64,000 nt of DNA from Granulicatella balaenopterae (GCF_900111135.1 NZ_FOGF01000001.1:52202-116201), one strand, 5' to 3'; counted from the stretch's first letter, positions 53,572 through 63,667 are shown. Made by a program: numbers and translations. The notes: generated from the letters alone by a model not told the origin.

Positions 53572-53604
53572 CAAGGATACCTTCTTTCATATATTTTCAA
53601 ATTC

Positions 53605-53633
53605 ATTATATCACGAACAAGTATTCTTATCAA
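53605..53633 (-). promoter_or_regulatory. lexA promoter
   Basis: On the minus strand TTGATA, 17 bp, TATAAT. One LexA box fills the spacer and the other overlaps the -35. Confidence 0.75.
53614..53627. promoter_or_regulatory. LexA box 1 (lexA promoter)
   Basis: CGAACAAGTATTCT, two mismatches from CGAAC-N4-GTTCG and identical in 13 of 14 bases to the recA box. Confidence 0.75.
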
Positions 53634-53644
53634 ACAAATGTTCG
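53631..53644. promoter_or_regulatory. LexA box 2 (lexA promoter)
   Basis: CAAACAAATGTTCG, one mismatch from the consensus, 17 bp from box 1. Confidence 0.8.
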
Positions 53645-53665
53645 TGGTAAAAAAATAAAAATAGA

Positions 53666-53694
53666 TTGCAAAATACCCGATAAATCAGTAAAAT
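53666..53694 (+). promoter_or_regulatory. tkt promoter
   Basis: TTGCAA, 17 bp, TAAAAT, 32 bp before the start codon. Confidence 0.6.
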
Positions 53695-53726
53695 AAAAGA
53701 GTAAGAAATTTAGAAGGAGTGATAAC

Positions 53727-55730
53727 ATGTTTGACAACATCGATCAATTAGCTGTGGATACAGTCCGTACATTAAGTATTGACGCTATTCAAGCTGCAAA
53801 TTCAGGACACCCAGGATTACCAATGGGTGCAGCACCAATGACTTATGTATTATGGTCAAAATATTTAAAAGTAAATCCTAAAGACTCAACTTGGGTGGAC
53901 CGTGACCGCTTTGTATTATCAGCAGGACATGGCTCAGCATTATTATATTCAATGTTGCACTTATCAGGTTATGATGTAACAATGGATGATTTGAAAAACT
54001 TCCGTCAATTAGGAAGCAAAACTCCTGGACACCCAGAAGTTCACCATACTGACGGTGTTGAAGCAACAACTGGACCATTAGGACAAGGCTTTGCGAATGC
54101 TGTAGGTTTTGCGATGGCAGAAGCTCACTTAGCTGAAACTTATAACCGTGAAGGCTTCCCAGTAGTAGACCACCACACATATGCATTATGTGGCGATGGC
54201 GACTTAATGGAAGGTGTCTCTTATGAAGCGGCATCATTAGCTGGAACATTAAAATTAGGTAAATTAGTCGTATTATACGATTCAAATGATATTTCATTAG
54301 ATGGACCATTAAACAAATCATTTAATGAAAACGTTAAAGGTCGCTTTGAAGCAATGGGATGGCAATATATTCGTGTTGAAGACGGTAATGATTTAGATGC
54401 TATTGCTGAAGCGATTGAAGAAGCACAAGGCGAAACAGAAAAACCAAGTATTATTGAAGTGAAAACAATTATTGGTTTTGGTGCACCAGCTGCTGGAACA
54501 AGTAAAGTTCATGGAGCTCCATTAGGTGAAGAAGGAATCGCAGCCGCTAAAGCAAACTATGGCTGGGAATATGATCCATTTACAGTACCAGAAGAAGTTA
54601 GTCACCGTTTTGAAAAATTATTAGTAAAAACTGGCCAAGAAGACCAAGACGAATGGGTATCTTTATTTGAAGAATACCGTGCAGCTTATCCAGAATTAGC
54701 TGAACAATTCGAAACAAGCTTCCAAGAAGAGATTGCAATCGATTTAGCAGAAGTATTACCTACATATGAAGAAGGCACGCCAGCTCTTGCTTCACGTGTA
54801 ACAAGTCAAAATGCTATCCAAGAATTAGGTAAAGCATTACCAAACTTCTGGGGTGGATCAGCTGACTTATCATGCTCAAACAATACAATGAATAAAGCTG
54901 ACCAAGACTTTGAAGCAACAAACTACGCTGGACGTAATATTTGGTATGGTGTACGTGAATTTGCAATGGGTGCAGCATTAAACGGAATCTTATTACATGG
55001 CGGAACACGCTCATATGTAGCAACATTCTTCGTGTTCTCAGACTACTTAAAAGCAGCTATTCGTGTAGCAGCATTATCAAACTTACCAGGAATCTATGTA
55101 TTTACACATGATTCAATCGCTGTAGGTGAAGACGGACCAACTCACGAACCAATTGAACAATTAGCAACATTCCGTTCAATGCCAAACGTGAACGTAATCC
55201 GCCCAGCTGACGGTAATGAAGTTTCAGCAGCTTGGAAAACAGCTCTTGAAGCAACAGATCGCCCAACTGTATTAGTATTAACTCGTCAAGGCTTACCAGT
55301 TTTACCAAATACTAAAGAAACAGCCTTCACAAATGTAGCTAAAGGTGCTTATGTAATTAGCGCCCAAGTTGGCGACACTCCAGAAGGTATCTTAATCGCA
55401 ACTGGTTCAGAAGTTGAACTTGCAATTCGTGCTCAAAAAGAATTACGCACATTAGGTCACGATGTATCAGTCGTATCAATGCCTTCAATGAACTTATTTG
55501 AAGAACAAGATGCTGAATACATTGAATCAGTATTACCATCATCAGTTCGTAACCGTATGTCAATTGAAATGGCAGCAACATTTGGATGGGAACGTTATGT
55601 AGGATTAGATGGTGTAACTATCGGAATTGATCGTTTCGGTGCTTCAGGTAATGGACCAACAGTAATGGCAGAATATGGTTTCACAGTAGAAAATATCGTG
55701 AAAAACTATACAGAAGCTTTTGCTAAATAA
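53727..55730 (+). CDS. tkt: Transketolase
   Basis: A 667-residue thiamine-diphosphate enzyme of the pentose phosphate pathway. ThDP-binding [35 protein letters not shown], catalytic-site [17 protein letters not shown] and [16 protein letters not shown], and the pyrimidine-domain segments [25 protein letters not shown] and [18 protein letters not shown] are present. AAGGAG precedes the ATG. Monocistronic with a strong terminator. Confidence 0.98.
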   Translation: MFDNIDQLAVDTVRTLSIDAIQAANSGHPGLPMGAAPMTYVLWSKYLKVNPKDSTWVDRDRFVLSAGHGSALLYSMLHLSGYDVTMDDLKNFRQLGSKTPGHPEVHHTDGVEATTGPLGQGFANAVGFAMAEAHLAETYNREGFPVVDHHTYALCGDGDLMEGVSYEAASLAGTLKLGKLVVLYDSNDISLDGPLNKSFNENVKGRFEAMGWQYIRVEDGNDLDAIAEAIEEAQGETEKPSIIEVKTIIGFGAPAAGTSKVHGAPLGEEGIAAAKANYGWEYDPFTVPEEVSHRFEKLLVKTGQEDQDEWVSLFEEYRAAYPELAEQFETSFQEEIAIDLAEVLPTYEEGTPALASRVTSQNAIQELGKALPNFWGGSADLSCSNNTMNKADQDFEATNYAGRNIWYGVREFAMGAALNGILLHGGTRSYVATFFVFSDYLKAAIRVAALSNLPGIYVFTHDSIAVGEDGPTHEPIEQLATFRSMPNVNVIRPADGNEVSAAWKTALEATDRPTVLVLTRQGLPVLPNTKETAFTNVAKGAYVISAQVGDTPEGILIATGSEVELAIRAQKELRTLGHDVSVVSMPSMNLFEEQDAEYIESVLPSSVRNRMSIEMAATFGWERYVGLDGVTIGIDRFGASGNGPTVMAEYGFTVENIVKNYTEAFAK

Positions 55731-55747
55731 TTAAACAAATGAAATAA

Positions 55748-55791
55748 AAGAGTTATACGTCCTCATATCAAGATGTATAACTCTTTTTTTA
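55748..55791 (+). terminator. tkt terminator
   Basis: AGAGTTATAC pairs with GTATAACTCT, then TTTTTTT. Confidence 0.9.
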
Positions 55792-55917
55792 TTTATTAAA
55801 GGTTTATATATTTATAAATGATTAGTCGAAATGGGGCGTGTTTTTACAAACACTTATACCTTAATAGAGGGATACTTATTAGGTGCATAAAAATACAGTA
55901 AATTAAAAAAATTGTAT

Positions 55918-55966
55918 AATAAATGGTGCCATTGAAGAATTTCTTCAATGGTATCATTTATTTTTT
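55918..55966. repeat. Short palindromic repeat, copy B (terminator-like)
   Basis: A 22-bp near-perfect hairpin (AATAAATGGTGCCATTGAAG and its complement) ending in TTTTTT, related to 20353-20396. The preceding gap (55792-55917) has small hairpins but no open reading frame. Confidence 0.6.
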
Positions 55967-55982
55967 CGTTCATGATAGGTGG

Positions 55983-56040
55983 ACGAAAAAATAATAAATC
56001 AATAATACGACCACATTAATTGTAGTCGTATTATTGATTT
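55983..56040 (-). terminator. Terminator of the patatin-like gene
   Basis: AAATCAATAATACGAC (55996-56011) pairs perfectly with GTCGTATTATTGATTT (56025-56040); on the minus strand it is followed by ATTATTTTTTC. Confidence 0.85.
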
Positions 56041-56875
56041 AGATAAAATTTTTAATAATACTAGCGTCTTGATAACCTTTATGGTACATGTTTATTAAGG
56101 CGTCTTTATTTTTGCCTAGAACGGTTAATCCACTAACATCATCGGGGGCTAGTATTAAGATTTTGCCAGTTTTTTCTAGTTGGATGGCTTGCTCTAATTG
56201 TTGATTGTATAAGCGTCCACGTTGTTTGAGAGCTAGGGCAGCTTCTGGATAATGGCGATTTAATAGATGGGCCATATAGTCATCAACATGAGGCAAGTGT
56301 CGAAAGTCTTTTGGATGCGTTAGGATAATAACCACTTTATCGCAACCATATTCTAAAGCTTTTTCGTAGGGAATGGGATCAGTAATGCCACCGTCGTAAT
56401 AAGGTTTGCCATTAACAAAGTAGGCTTGATTAACAATTGGTAGGCAGGCAGAAGCTTTGACAGCATCGTATTGGTTTTTGTTGATATCATCCAAAGTAAA
56501 ATATGTCGCTTTCCCTGTAATGGCATTTGTTGCAACAACGATTAATTCTTTGCCAGATTCGACCATTGTTTGGTAATCAAAAGGGTTTTCCCCATTTGTA
56601 TGCGATAAATCATCGTAAATATAATCTAAATTTACATATGAACGACTATGAACAAAATTATAAAAGCTCATATATTCCCGTCTAAAAGCATATTCCGTAT
56701 AAAATTGATAGTTTCTGCCTCGCTGGTTTGACATATAGGAGACGACATTAGCACTCCCAGCTGAAACCCCACAACACAAATCAAAATGAATCTCTTCATC
56801 CATACAATAATCTAAAATGCCGGCACCATAAATATCACGTTCACCGCCACCAACATCTACAATTCCAAACTTCAC
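56039..56875 (-). CDS. Patatin-like phospholipase (YjjU-type)
   Basis: A 278-residue patatin-domain protein. Oxyanion-type loop VGGGERDIYGAG, nucleophile elbow GVSAGS (Ser38) and the catalytic Asp in YYDGGITDPIP form the Ser-Asp dyad. No signal peptide, so a cytoplasmic lipid acyl hydrolase is expected; substrate unknown. A GTG start at 56875 follows AGGAG by 7 bases. Confidence 0.9.
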   Translation of the reverse strand: MKFGIVDVGGGERDIYGAGILDYCMDEEIHFDLCCGVSAGSANVVSYMSNQRGRNYQFYTEYAFRREYMSFYNFVHSRSYVNLDYIYDDLSHTNGENPFDYQTMVESGKELIVVATNAITGKATYFTLDDINKNQYDAVKASACLPIVNQAYFVNGKPYYDGGITDPIPYEKALEYGCDKVVIILTHPKDFRHLPHVDDYMAHLLNRHYPEAALALKQRGRLYNQQLEQAIQLEKTGKILILAPDDVSGLTVLGKNKDALINMYHKGYQDASIIKNFI

Positions 56876-57027
56876 ATAATCACTCCTAGAATAATAGTTA
56901 TCATGAGTATTTATCCATCTTCATATTTATTATAGCACTTCTGTAAGGGGATAGCATTCTTGTTTTCGGAATTTATCAGAATCTAAAACAATTTCTTCTA
57001 ATAAGGGAGAGAAAAGTTTGTGAGACC

Positions 57028-57057
57028 TTTACATATATAGAATGCTTATATTATAAT
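57028..57057 (+). promoter_or_regulatory. ylxM-ffh promoter
   Basis: TTTACA, 18 bp, perfect TATAAT. Confidence 0.65.
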
Positions 57058-57098
57058 AAAAGAGTTAAAGATTTTGTAGAAAGATTGAGGAGTGAATG

Positions 57099-57437
57099 AT
57101 GGAACTTGAAAAGACAACCCATATGAATATGTTGGTCGAATTTTACGGCTGTTTATTAACACCTAAGCAATTAGGCTATATTGAATTATATTATGCCGAC
57201 GATTATTCATTAGGGGAGATTGCTGAAGATTTCGCAGTTAGTCGCCAAGCTGTATATGATAATATTCGTCGTACTGGAAAGATATTAGAAAAATACGAAT
57301 CACAATTACATTTAGTAGCTGATTTCTATCATAGACAAGCAATATACGACCAATTAGAAAAATATATTGATAATGTCTATCCCAATGATGTAACGCTACA
57401 GAATACGATAAAAGCATTACAAGATAGTAATAAATAA
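57099..57437 (+). CDS. ylxM: YlxM-family HTH protein
   Basis: A 112-residue helix-turn-helix protein of the YlxM/p13 family ([59 protein letters not shown]). It is conserved upstream of ffh and thought to modulate the signal recognition particle. The second of two adjacent ATGs fits the AGGAG spacing better. It lies 21 bp before ffh. Confidence 0.95.
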   Translation: MELEKTTHMNMLVEFYGCLLTPKQLGYIELYYADDYSLGEIAEDFAVSRQAVYDNIRRTGKILEKYESQLHLVADFYHRQAIYDQLEKYIDNVYPNDVTLQNTIKALQDSNK

Positions 57438-57458
57438 GACATAAGAGGAGCAATTAAA

Positions 57459-58904
57459 ATGGCATTTGAAGGTTTATCAGATCGTCTACAGTCCGCAATG
57501 GGCACAGTGTCAGGTAAAGGTAAGATTACTGAAGCTGACTTAAAACAGATGATGCGTGAAGTTCGTTTAGCTTTATTAGAAGCTGACGTTAACTTTAAAG
57601 TAGTAAAAAAATTCGTTAAAACTGTAAACGAACGTGCATTAGGAGCAAATGTATTAGAATCATTATCTCCAGCACAACAAGTAGTGAAAATTGTTAATGA
57701 AGAATTAACAGAATTAATGGGTGGCGAACAAGCACCATTTAATTTCTCACCAAAACCACCAACTGTTGTCATGATGGTCGGTTTACAAGGGGCAGGTAAA
57801 ACAACTACTGCCGGTAAATTAGCTAAATTCATGCACAAAAATGAACACAAGCGTCCGTTATTAATTGCAGCCGATGTGTATCGTCCTGCTGCGATTGACC
57901 AATTACAAACTTTAGGTGAACAATTAAATTACCCAGTATTCTCAATGGGAACAGATGCTGATCCAGTTGAGATTGCTCGTCAAGGTATTGAACGTGCTAA
58001 AATTGATGGTCGTGATTTAGTCATTATCGATACGGCTGGTCGTTTACATGTGGATGATCAGTTAATGGCTGAATTACAAAATATTAAAGAAGTTGCTAAT
58101 CCACAAGAAATTCTATTAGTAGTTGACTCAATGACAGGGCAAGATGCTGTTAATGTAGCCGAAACATTTAATGAACGTTTAGACATCTCAGGGGTAGTCC
58201 TAACAAAATTAGATGGTGATACTCGTGGTGGTGCTGCTTTATCAATCCGTTCAGTAACTGGCAAACCAATTAAATTTACTGGTCAAGGTGAAAAACTAGA
58301 AGATTTCGAAATTTTCTATCCTGAACGTATGGCTTCTCGTATTTTAGGTATGGGTGACATTATGACTTTAATCGAAAAAGCCCAACAAGATTTCGATGAA
58401 GAAAAAGCCCAAGAGATGGCAGATAAGATTAAAGCTAATACATTTGACTTTAATGATTTCTTAGACCAATTAGACCAAGTGAATAAAATGGGACCATTAG
58501 AAGATATTATTAAAATGATTCCAGGCTTAAATAAAATGGCTGGTTTGGACCAATTAAAAGTTGATCCTAAAGATACTGCTCGAATGAAGGCGATTGTTTT
58601 ATCAATGACTAATGAAGAGCGTGAAAATCCAGAAATCTTATCACAACAGCGCCGTAAACGTATCGCAAAAGGGTCTGCGCGTCCATTAGCTGAAGTGAAT
58701 CGTTTAATCAAACAATTTAATGAATCTAAGAAAATGATGAATCAATTATCTAACGGTAATATGCGTGGTTTAGAGAATATGATGGGCGCAATGGGACAAA
58801 TGGGTGGACGTCAAGATAAGATGGCTCAACTAGCGATGCAGAAGATGGCACGCAAACAACGTAATAATAAACTGAAAAAATTGAAGAAAAAACGTAAAAA
58901 ATAA
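57459..58904 (+). CDS. ffh: Signal recognition particle GTPase Ffh
   Basis: A 481-residue SRP54 protein: N domain, G domain with GLQGAGKTTTAGKLA, DVYRPAAIDQL, DTAGRLH and TKLDGDTRGGAALS, and a Met-rich M domain (GLENMMGAMGQMGGRQDKMAQLAMQKMARKQR) that binds 4.5S RNA and signal sequences. It directs membrane proteins to the Sec translocon. The SRP RNA gene is not in this window. Confidence 0.98.
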   Translation: MAFEGLSDRLQSAMGTVSGKGKITEADLKQMMREVRLALLEADVNFKVVKKFVKTVNERALGANVLESLSPAQQVVKIVNEELTELMGGEQAPFNFSPKPPTVVMMVGLQGAGKTTTAGKLAKFMHKNEHKRPLLIAADVYRPAAIDQLQTLGEQLNYPVFSMGTDADPVEIARQGIERAKIDGRDLVIIDTAGRLHVDDQLMAELQNIKEVANPQEILLVVDSMTGQDAVNVAETFNERLDISGVVLTKLDGDTRGGAALSIRSVTGKPIKFTGQGEKLEDFEIFYPERMASRILGMGDIMTLIEKAQQDFDEEKAQEMADKIKANTFDFNDFLDQLDQVNKMGPLEDIIKMIPGLNKMAGLDQLKVDPKDTARMKAIVLSMTNEERENPEILSQQRRKRIAKGSARPLAEVNRLIKQFNESKKMMNQLSNGNMRGLENMMGAMGQMGGRQDKMAQLAMQKMARKQRNNKLKKLKKKRKK

Positions 58905-58942
58905 AAAAATTTAAAAAATTTCACCCTGTAAAGAAAAAACAC

Positions 58943-58971
58943 TTTACAAGTGATAAAAAGTCTGTTAATAT
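58943..58971 (+). promoter_or_regulatory. rpsP promoter
   Basis: TTTACA, 17 bp, TAATAT, in the 105-bp gap between ffh and rpsP. Confidence 0.6.
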
Positions 58972-59009
58972 TACTAACTGTGAGATAAATATTTGGAGGT
59001 GTAAAATAC

Positions 59010-59282
59010 ATGGCAGTTAAAATCCGTTTAAAACGTATGGGTTCTAAAAAGAAACCTTTTTACCGTATCGTAGTAGCAGATTCTCGTTCTCCTCGTGATG
59101 GACGTATCATCGAAAAAGTAGGTACATACAATCCAGTTGTAGTTCCAGCTGAAGTTAAAATTGATGAAGATTTAGCATTACAATGGTTATCTAAAGGTGC
59201 TCAACCATCTGATACTGTTCGTAACTTGTTATCACAAGAAGGTATCATGAAAAAATTCCACGAATCAAAAATGTCTAAGTAA
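59010..59282 (+). CDS. rpsP: 30S ribosomal protein S16
   Basis: A 90-residue protein starting [46 protein letters not shown] S16 sequence. It is an early 30S assembly protein. TTGGAGGTG precedes the ATG. It heads rpsP-khpA-rimM-trmD. Confidence 0.98.
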   Translation: MAVKIRLKRMGSKKKPFYRIVVADSRSPRDGRIIEKVGTYNPVVVPAEVKIDEDLALQWLSKGAQPSDTVRNLLSQEGIMKKFHESKMSK

Positions 59283-59319
59283 TCAAATATGTGCATAATG
59301 CATAAATGAGGTGAAAAGA

Positions 59320-59568
59320 ATGCCTGATATTAGTGAATTAATTTTAGCAATGGTCGAACCATTAGTTGCTCACCCAGAAGATATCACTATTGATATTTCT
59401 GAGTCACGTGACTTTATGGAGTACTCATTACAAGTACATCCAGATGATATTGGTCGTGTCATTGGTAAGCAAGGTCGTGTTGCACGTGCCATCCGTACAA
59501 TTGCTTATAGCGTGCGTACAAAAGGTCCGAAACGTGTTCGAATTAATATCGAAAACAATGCAGCATAA
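59320..59568 (+). CDS. khpA: KH-domain RNA-binding protein KhpA
   Basis: An 82-residue single-KH protein (VHPDDIGRVIGKQGRVARAIRTIAYSVRTKG with the GxxG loop GKQG). KhpA with KhpB affects cell division and RNA stability in streptococci. ATG 59320 is chosen since GAGGTG (59308-59313) is its ribosome-binding site; the frame also has a GTG within that site. Confidence 0.95.
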   Translation: MPDISELILAMVEPLVAHPEDITIDISESRDFMEYSLQVHPDDIGRVIGKQGRVARAIRTIAYSVRTKGPKRVRINIENNAA

Positions 59569-59579
59569 TCAACTAAGAA

Positions 59580-59610
59580 GCTCAACAGTCTAGTGCTGTT
59601 GGGTTTTTTT
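59580..59610 (+). terminator. khpA terminator
   Basis: GCTCAACAG pairs with CTGTTGGGT, then TTTTTT; it separates rpsP-khpA from rimM-trmD. Confidence 0.85.
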
Positions 59611-59835
59611 GTATAGTAAGCTACATTGAGAGTTGAAAATGGAGTCTGCTACGATAAAGCGTGATTCGTTTTTGCATTTCTAAAATATAATTAGCGAAAT
59701 GATTGAATATAGTGTAAAATAAATAGGGTCTAATAGCTAAAGATTTGAAAAAAAGTCTATCGTATCGTGTTAAATTTATATGGTGAGTTACGGTAGAGAA
59801 AATAGATAATATGTAATAAAGAGAGGAAGAAATGA

Positions 59836-60357
59836 ATGGAAAATTATTTTGGTGTAGGAAAGATTGTGAATACGCAAGGCTTAAAAGGGGAAGTGCGTGT
59901 GATTTCAAGAACGGACTTTGCAGAGGAACGATATCAAAAAGGTAGTAAATTGCGTTTATTCCGTGATGGACATGAAACACTTGATTTAATTGTAAAATCA
60001 CACCGTAAACATAAAAACTTTGACTTATTAACTTTTGAAGGGTATCCACGTATTGAAGACGTTGAAGTGTTCCGTGATGGTTTGTTAAAAGTGGCGGAAT
60101 CTGATTTAAGTGAATTAGAAGATGATGAATTTTACTATCATGAAATCGTTGGTTTAGATATTTATACAGATGAAGGTGAGTTACTAGGGAAAGTCAAAGA
60201 AATTTTATCACCAGGAGCTAATGATGTCTGGGTGGTTAAGGCTGTTGCCAAAGGGAAAAAAGATATTTTAATTCCATATATCGAGCCTGTTGTTAAAGAA
60301 ATTAATTTAGCAGAAGGTAAGGTTGTGATTACGGTGATAGAAGGGTTGATTGATTAA
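59836..60357 (+). CDS. rimM: 16S rRNA processing protein RimM
   Basis: A 173-residue 30S maturation factor with the N-terminal RimM domain ([20 protein letters not shown]...) and a C-terminal PRC barrel ([41 protein letters not shown]). It binds S19. The ATG follows GAGAGGAAG. Its 225-bp upstream gap contains no clear gene; the opposite-strand frame there is an AT-rich shadow. It overlaps trmD by one base. Confidence 0.97.
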   Translation: MENYFGVGKIVNTQGLKGEVRVISRTDFAEERYQKGSKLRLFRDGHETLDLIVKSHRKHKNFDLLTFEGYPRIEDVEVFRDGLLKVAESDLSELEDDEFYYHEIVGLDIYTDEGELLGKVKEILSPGANDVWVVKAVAKGKKDILIPYIEPVVKEINLAEGKVVITVIEGLID

Positions 60358-61094
60358 TGAAAATTGATGTATTAACACTTTTTCCAGAAATGTTTACAGG
60401 ACCGATGACGCAATCAATGATCGGTAAAGCAATCGAACAAGAAAGAATTGAATTTGACACATTAGATTTCCGTCAATTTGCCAATAATAAGCATAATCAT
60501 GTAGATGACTATCCTTTTGGTGGTGGTGCTGGTATGTTATTGAAGGTTGAACCAATTGATTTAGCCTTGCAAGCTTTAGAAGAAAAACATCCAGATACTA
60601 AAAAGCGTGTCATTTTATTAGATCCAGCAGGTAAAACCTTTACCCAAAAAGATGCAGAGGAATTAGCTGAAGAAGAACATCTTATTTTTATTTGTGGCCA
60701 TTATGAAGGCTATGACGAGCGTATTAAGACGTATGTGACGGATGAGTATTCGATTGGTGATTTTGTCTTAACGGGCGGTGAATTAGGGGCTATGGTAATG
60801 ATTGATGCGACAGCTCGTTTATTACCAGATGTATTAGGGAATGCCCAGTCAGCAATCGGTGATTCGCACTCGACTGGTTTATTAGAACACCCACAATATA
60901 CACGTCCTCGTGTCTACAAGGATATGGAAGTGCCAGAAGTCTTATTCAGTGGAAATCACAAAAAAATCGCGGAATGGCAACAAAAAGAGTCATTAAGAAA
61001 AACATACCGCAGACGACCAGATTTATTAGAGAAATACAGTCTTTCAAAAGAAGAAGAACGTGTTTTATCTGAAATTATTAAAGAAGAGAAATAG
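60357..61094 (+). CDS. trmD: tRNA (guanine-N1-)-methyltransferase TrmD
   Basis: A 245-residue SPOUT methyltransferase that makes m1G37 in tRNAs and prevents +1 frameshifting. The trefoil-knot segments [71 protein letters not shown] and [12 protein letters not shown] are intact. In many relatives rplS follows; here a terminator follows and rplS is absent from the locus. Confidence 0.99.
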   Translation: MKIDVLTLFPEMFTGPMTQSMIGKAIEQERIEFDTLDFRQFANNKHNHVDDYPFGGGAGMLLKVEPIDLALQALEEKHPDTKKRVILLDPAGKTFTQKDAEELAEEEHLIFICGHYEGYDERIKTYVTDEYSIGDFVLTGGELGAMVMIDATARLLPDVLGNAQSAIGDSHSTGLLEHPQYTRPRVYKDMEVPEVLFSGNHKKIAEWQQKESLRKTYRRRPDLLEKYSLSKEEERVLSEIIKEEK

Positions 61095-61105
61095 TGAATT
61101 AATGG

Positions 61106-61131
61106 AGCCGGTTACAAGACTGGCTTTTTTT
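61106..61131 (+). terminator. trmD terminator
   Basis: AGCCGGT pairs with ACTGGCT, then TTTTTT. Confidence 0.8.
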
Positions 61132-61143
61132 GTACATTTTTAC

Positions 61144-61172
61144 TTGAAAAAATACTTTCGTCAAGCGATAAT
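61144..61172 (+). promoter_or_regulatory. Promoter of the metal ATPase operon
   Basis: TTGAAA, 17 bp, GATAAT. No metal-regulator box could be named. Confidence 0.55.
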
Positions 61173-61216
61173 AAATTTATAAGTAAGATTAAAATTAAAA
61201 CAAAGGGGACGTTATT

Positions 61217-61504
61217 ATGAATAAAAAATCAAATAATATTGCGAAATTATCTCCAAAAACAGGAGCATTTTTATCAGGTTTAGCATTAGGGTCTGTTGGT
61301 TTAAAATTAATTGCAAGTAAAGAAGCAAAACATGTATATGCGAAATCTTTAGCAAAAGTCTATAAAGCAAAAGATGCCTTTGATAGTAGCATGTCACAAG
61401 TGAAGCAAGGTATGGATGATATTGTTGATGAAGCTAAAAATATTTATGATGAAGAACTTCTTGAATCAAATCTAGAAGAAGTTAATGAAGAAGTGGCTGA
61501 GTAG
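61217..61504 (+). CDS. DUF6110-like small protein
   Basis: A 95-residue protein: one hydrophobic segment near the N-terminus (GAFLSGLALGSVGLKLIAS), then SKEAKHVYAKSLAKVYKAKD and an acidic, helical tail. It resembles the short DUF6110-type proteins found directly upstream of heavy-metal P-type ATPases. It ends 2 bp before the ATPase gene, so a partner or accessory role is likely; its activity is unknown. Confidence 0.75.
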   Translation: MNKKSNNIAKLSPKTGAFLSGLALGSVGLKLIASKEAKHVYAKSLAKVYKAKDAFDSSMSQVKQGMDDIVDEAKNIYDEELLESNLEEVNEEVAE

Positions 61505-61506
61505 TC

Positions 61507-63582
61507 ATGAAAGATTACAAAATTATTTATCAATCAAAAACGCGTGTTAGAGTGCGTGTATCATATCGTTTAACGCCAGATGTTAGATTTTATCTGGATA
61601 AGTTGAAGGGACGTTTTAAAGATATTAGAAAGATTCACTTTTATAATGATTCGTATACAATGGCTGTTGAGATTAATCATGCGAATGCGAATGTTGTAAA
61701 AGAATTCCTATCAGCGGTTGAGGTAGATAAGGTGAAGGAGTGCTATTTGAATCCTACTCAGGAGAAAGCAATCACTCCCTACGATATTATTACTAAGGCC
61801 GTTTATCGTCGTATGGCGCATCGTTTTTTAACGCCGCCACCATTACGTTTGGCGATTACTTTGAAGAAGACGTATGCATTTTATGATGATGCGTTAGAAT
61901 CGTTGAGGAATAAGCGTTTGGATATGAGTGTTTTAGACTTTACAGCGATTGCGATTGCCTTATTAACAGGTGAGATGAAGACTGCTAATACGATTATGTT
62001 CTTATTGAATCTAGGAACTGATTTGGATAGTTGGTCTTATAAAAAGTCGATTGAAGATTTGGAACATAATTTATTGAATCAAGATGCCGAGATTTGGATT
62101 GAAAAGAATGGCGTAAGAGTGCTTGTAACGATGAATGAAATTACGATAGGTGATCATATTGTTATTTCTGAAGGGAATGAATTAAAATATGATGGCGTAG
62201 TTGTCTCAGGACGTGCTTATATGAATGAAAGTTCATTAACAGGTGAGACTTTCCCAATCTCTAAAAAAGCTGGGTCTAAAGTTTTTGCAAATACGGTAGT
62301 GGCTTCTGGTGAATTAGTAGTGGAAGTGACGAATGATCAAGCGAATGTTCATTTGCATCGTTTAGTAGATTTAATTAAAGAGTCAGAAAGTATCACCAAT
62401 AGCAAGCAAAAGTTATTTATTGATAAAGCAGATGATTTAGTGAAATATAACTTTATTGGTGCTGCCATAACTTATTTATTAACAGGTTCATTTACTAAGG
62501 CAATTTCCTTCTTACTAGTAGATTATTCTTGTGCGTTAAAAATTGCGACGCCAATTACTTGTCTAACGGCAGTCAATGAAGCAGCAGAACATGGCATCGT
62601 TATTAAGGGCTCAAATAATTTAGAGGTCTATCATGATTTAACAACTTTTGTATTTGATAAGACGGGTACCTTAACAACGGGTATTCCAACGATTGAACGC
62701 ATTGTACCGTTTTTTGGTCATTCAGTTGAAGAAGTCTTACGAATTGGAGCTTGCTTAGAGGAACATGTCTATCATCCATTTGCTCAAGCCGTTGTTGAAA
62801 AGGCCAAACAAGAACATATTGAGCACGAGGAAATGCATGGCGAATTACAACATATTGCTTCAAAAGGTATTAAATCTACTATTGATGGTAAAAATGTTGT
62901 GATTGGTAGTCGTCGTTTTATGAAAGAAGAAGGTATGGTACTAAATGATGAACAGCGCGCTGTAATTAGTGAGACAGAAGCTTTTTATCACTTATTATAT
63001 TTAGGGTTCGAGGATAAGGTAATTGCTTTATTCTGCATTGATACACCTTTAAGAAGTGATGCTATTGATACATTGCAATGGTTAAAACGGCACGGTAAGA
63101 AAATTGTCCTCTTAACAGGGGATACTGCCGAGAGAACTAATACTCTCCGTCAAAAAATTACCTTTGATGAAGTAATGACCGAAGTAAAACCAGAAGATAA
63201 GTTCAATTATGTTAAAAATCACCAAGAATCCGGAGAACGTGTCTTGATGATTGGTGATGGCTTAAATGATTCTGCAGCCTTATCAATGGCAGATATTGGT
63301 GTTGTAATGGATAATTCTTCGGATGTTGCAAGACAATCTTGTGATATCATTCTATTATCTGATCAATTACACTCATTGAAGACCTTAACCCAACTTTCAG
63401 AAGAGATGCATCAACAACTAGCGAAAAACTTAAATAGAACCGTAATTGTTAATACTAGTTTAATTGGTCTAGGGCTCTTTAGTATTTTCCCTCCAAACTA
63501 TTTAGCCGTTGTTCATAATCTAACAACAGCTGGAATTGTTGGAAGTAGTTTTAATTATCTAAAAAATAAAAATATCAAGTAG
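61507..63582 (+). CDS. Heavy-metal P-type ATPase with non-CPC membrane motif
   Basis: A 691-residue P1B-like ATPase. An N-terminal metal-associated-like domain (~1-85) lacks CxxC. The A domain reads SSLTGETFP (usually TGES), the phosphorylation site is DKTGTLTTG (D384), HP motif VYHPFAQAV, and the hinge GDGLNDSAALSMADIG. The conserved intramembrane metal motif is DYSCALK (339-345), with Ser-Cys-Ala in place of CPC. The transported metal is therefore uncertain; Fe, Mn or Zn efflux are possible. Confidence 0.88.
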   Translation: MKDYKIIYQSKTRVRVRVSYRLTPDVRFYLDKLKGRFKDIRKIHFYNDSYTMAVEINHANANVVKEFLSAVEVDKVKECYLNPTQEKAITPYDIITKAVYRRMAHRFLTPPPLRLAITLKKTYAFYDDALESLRNKRLDMSVLDFTAIAIALLTGEMKTANTIMFLLNLGTDLDSWSYKKSIEDLEHNLLNQDAEIWIEKNGVRVLVTMNEITIGDHIVISEGNELKYDGVVVSGRAYMNESSLTGETFPISKKAGSKVFANTVVASGELVVEVTNDQANVHLHRLVDLIKESESITNSKQKLFIDKADDLVKYNFIGAAITYLLTGSFTKAISFLLVDYSCALKIATPITCLTAVNEAAEHGIVIKGSNNLEVYHDLTTFVFDKTGTLTTGIPTIERIVPFFGHSVEEVLRIGACLEEHVYHPFAQAVVEKAKQEHIEHEEMHGELQHIASKGIKSTIDGKNVVIGSRRFMKEEGMVLNDEQRAVISETEAFYHLLYLGFEDKVIALFCIDTPLRSDAIDTLQWLKRHGKKIVLLTGDTAERTNTLRQKITFDEVMTEVKPEDKFNYVKNHQESGERVLMIGDGLNDSAALSMADIGVVMDNSSDVARQSCDIILLSDQLHSLKTLTQLSEEMHQQLAKNLNRTVIVNTSLIGLGLFSIFPPNYLAVVHNLTTAGIVGSSFNYLKNKNIK

Positions 63583-63617
63583 TAAGTGTCTAGTGTTTAG
63601 TTAGACGATAAAAAAAT

Positions 63618-63667
63618 ATTATGTTGTAAAGAACAAGATTAGAATATCTGTTCTTTGACAACATAAT
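63618..63667. repeat. Long inverted repeat
   Basis: ATTATGTTGT-AAAGAACA (63618-63635) faces TGTTCTTT-G-ACAACATAAT (63649-63667); 18 paired bases with one bulge and a 13-nt loop, no T tract after it. Confidence 0.85.

Noticed and set aside
59621..60049. 142-codon minus-strand frame before and over rimM
   Set aside because: AT-rich, crosses the rimM start, low-complexity Leu/Ile/His product, no ribosome-binding site.
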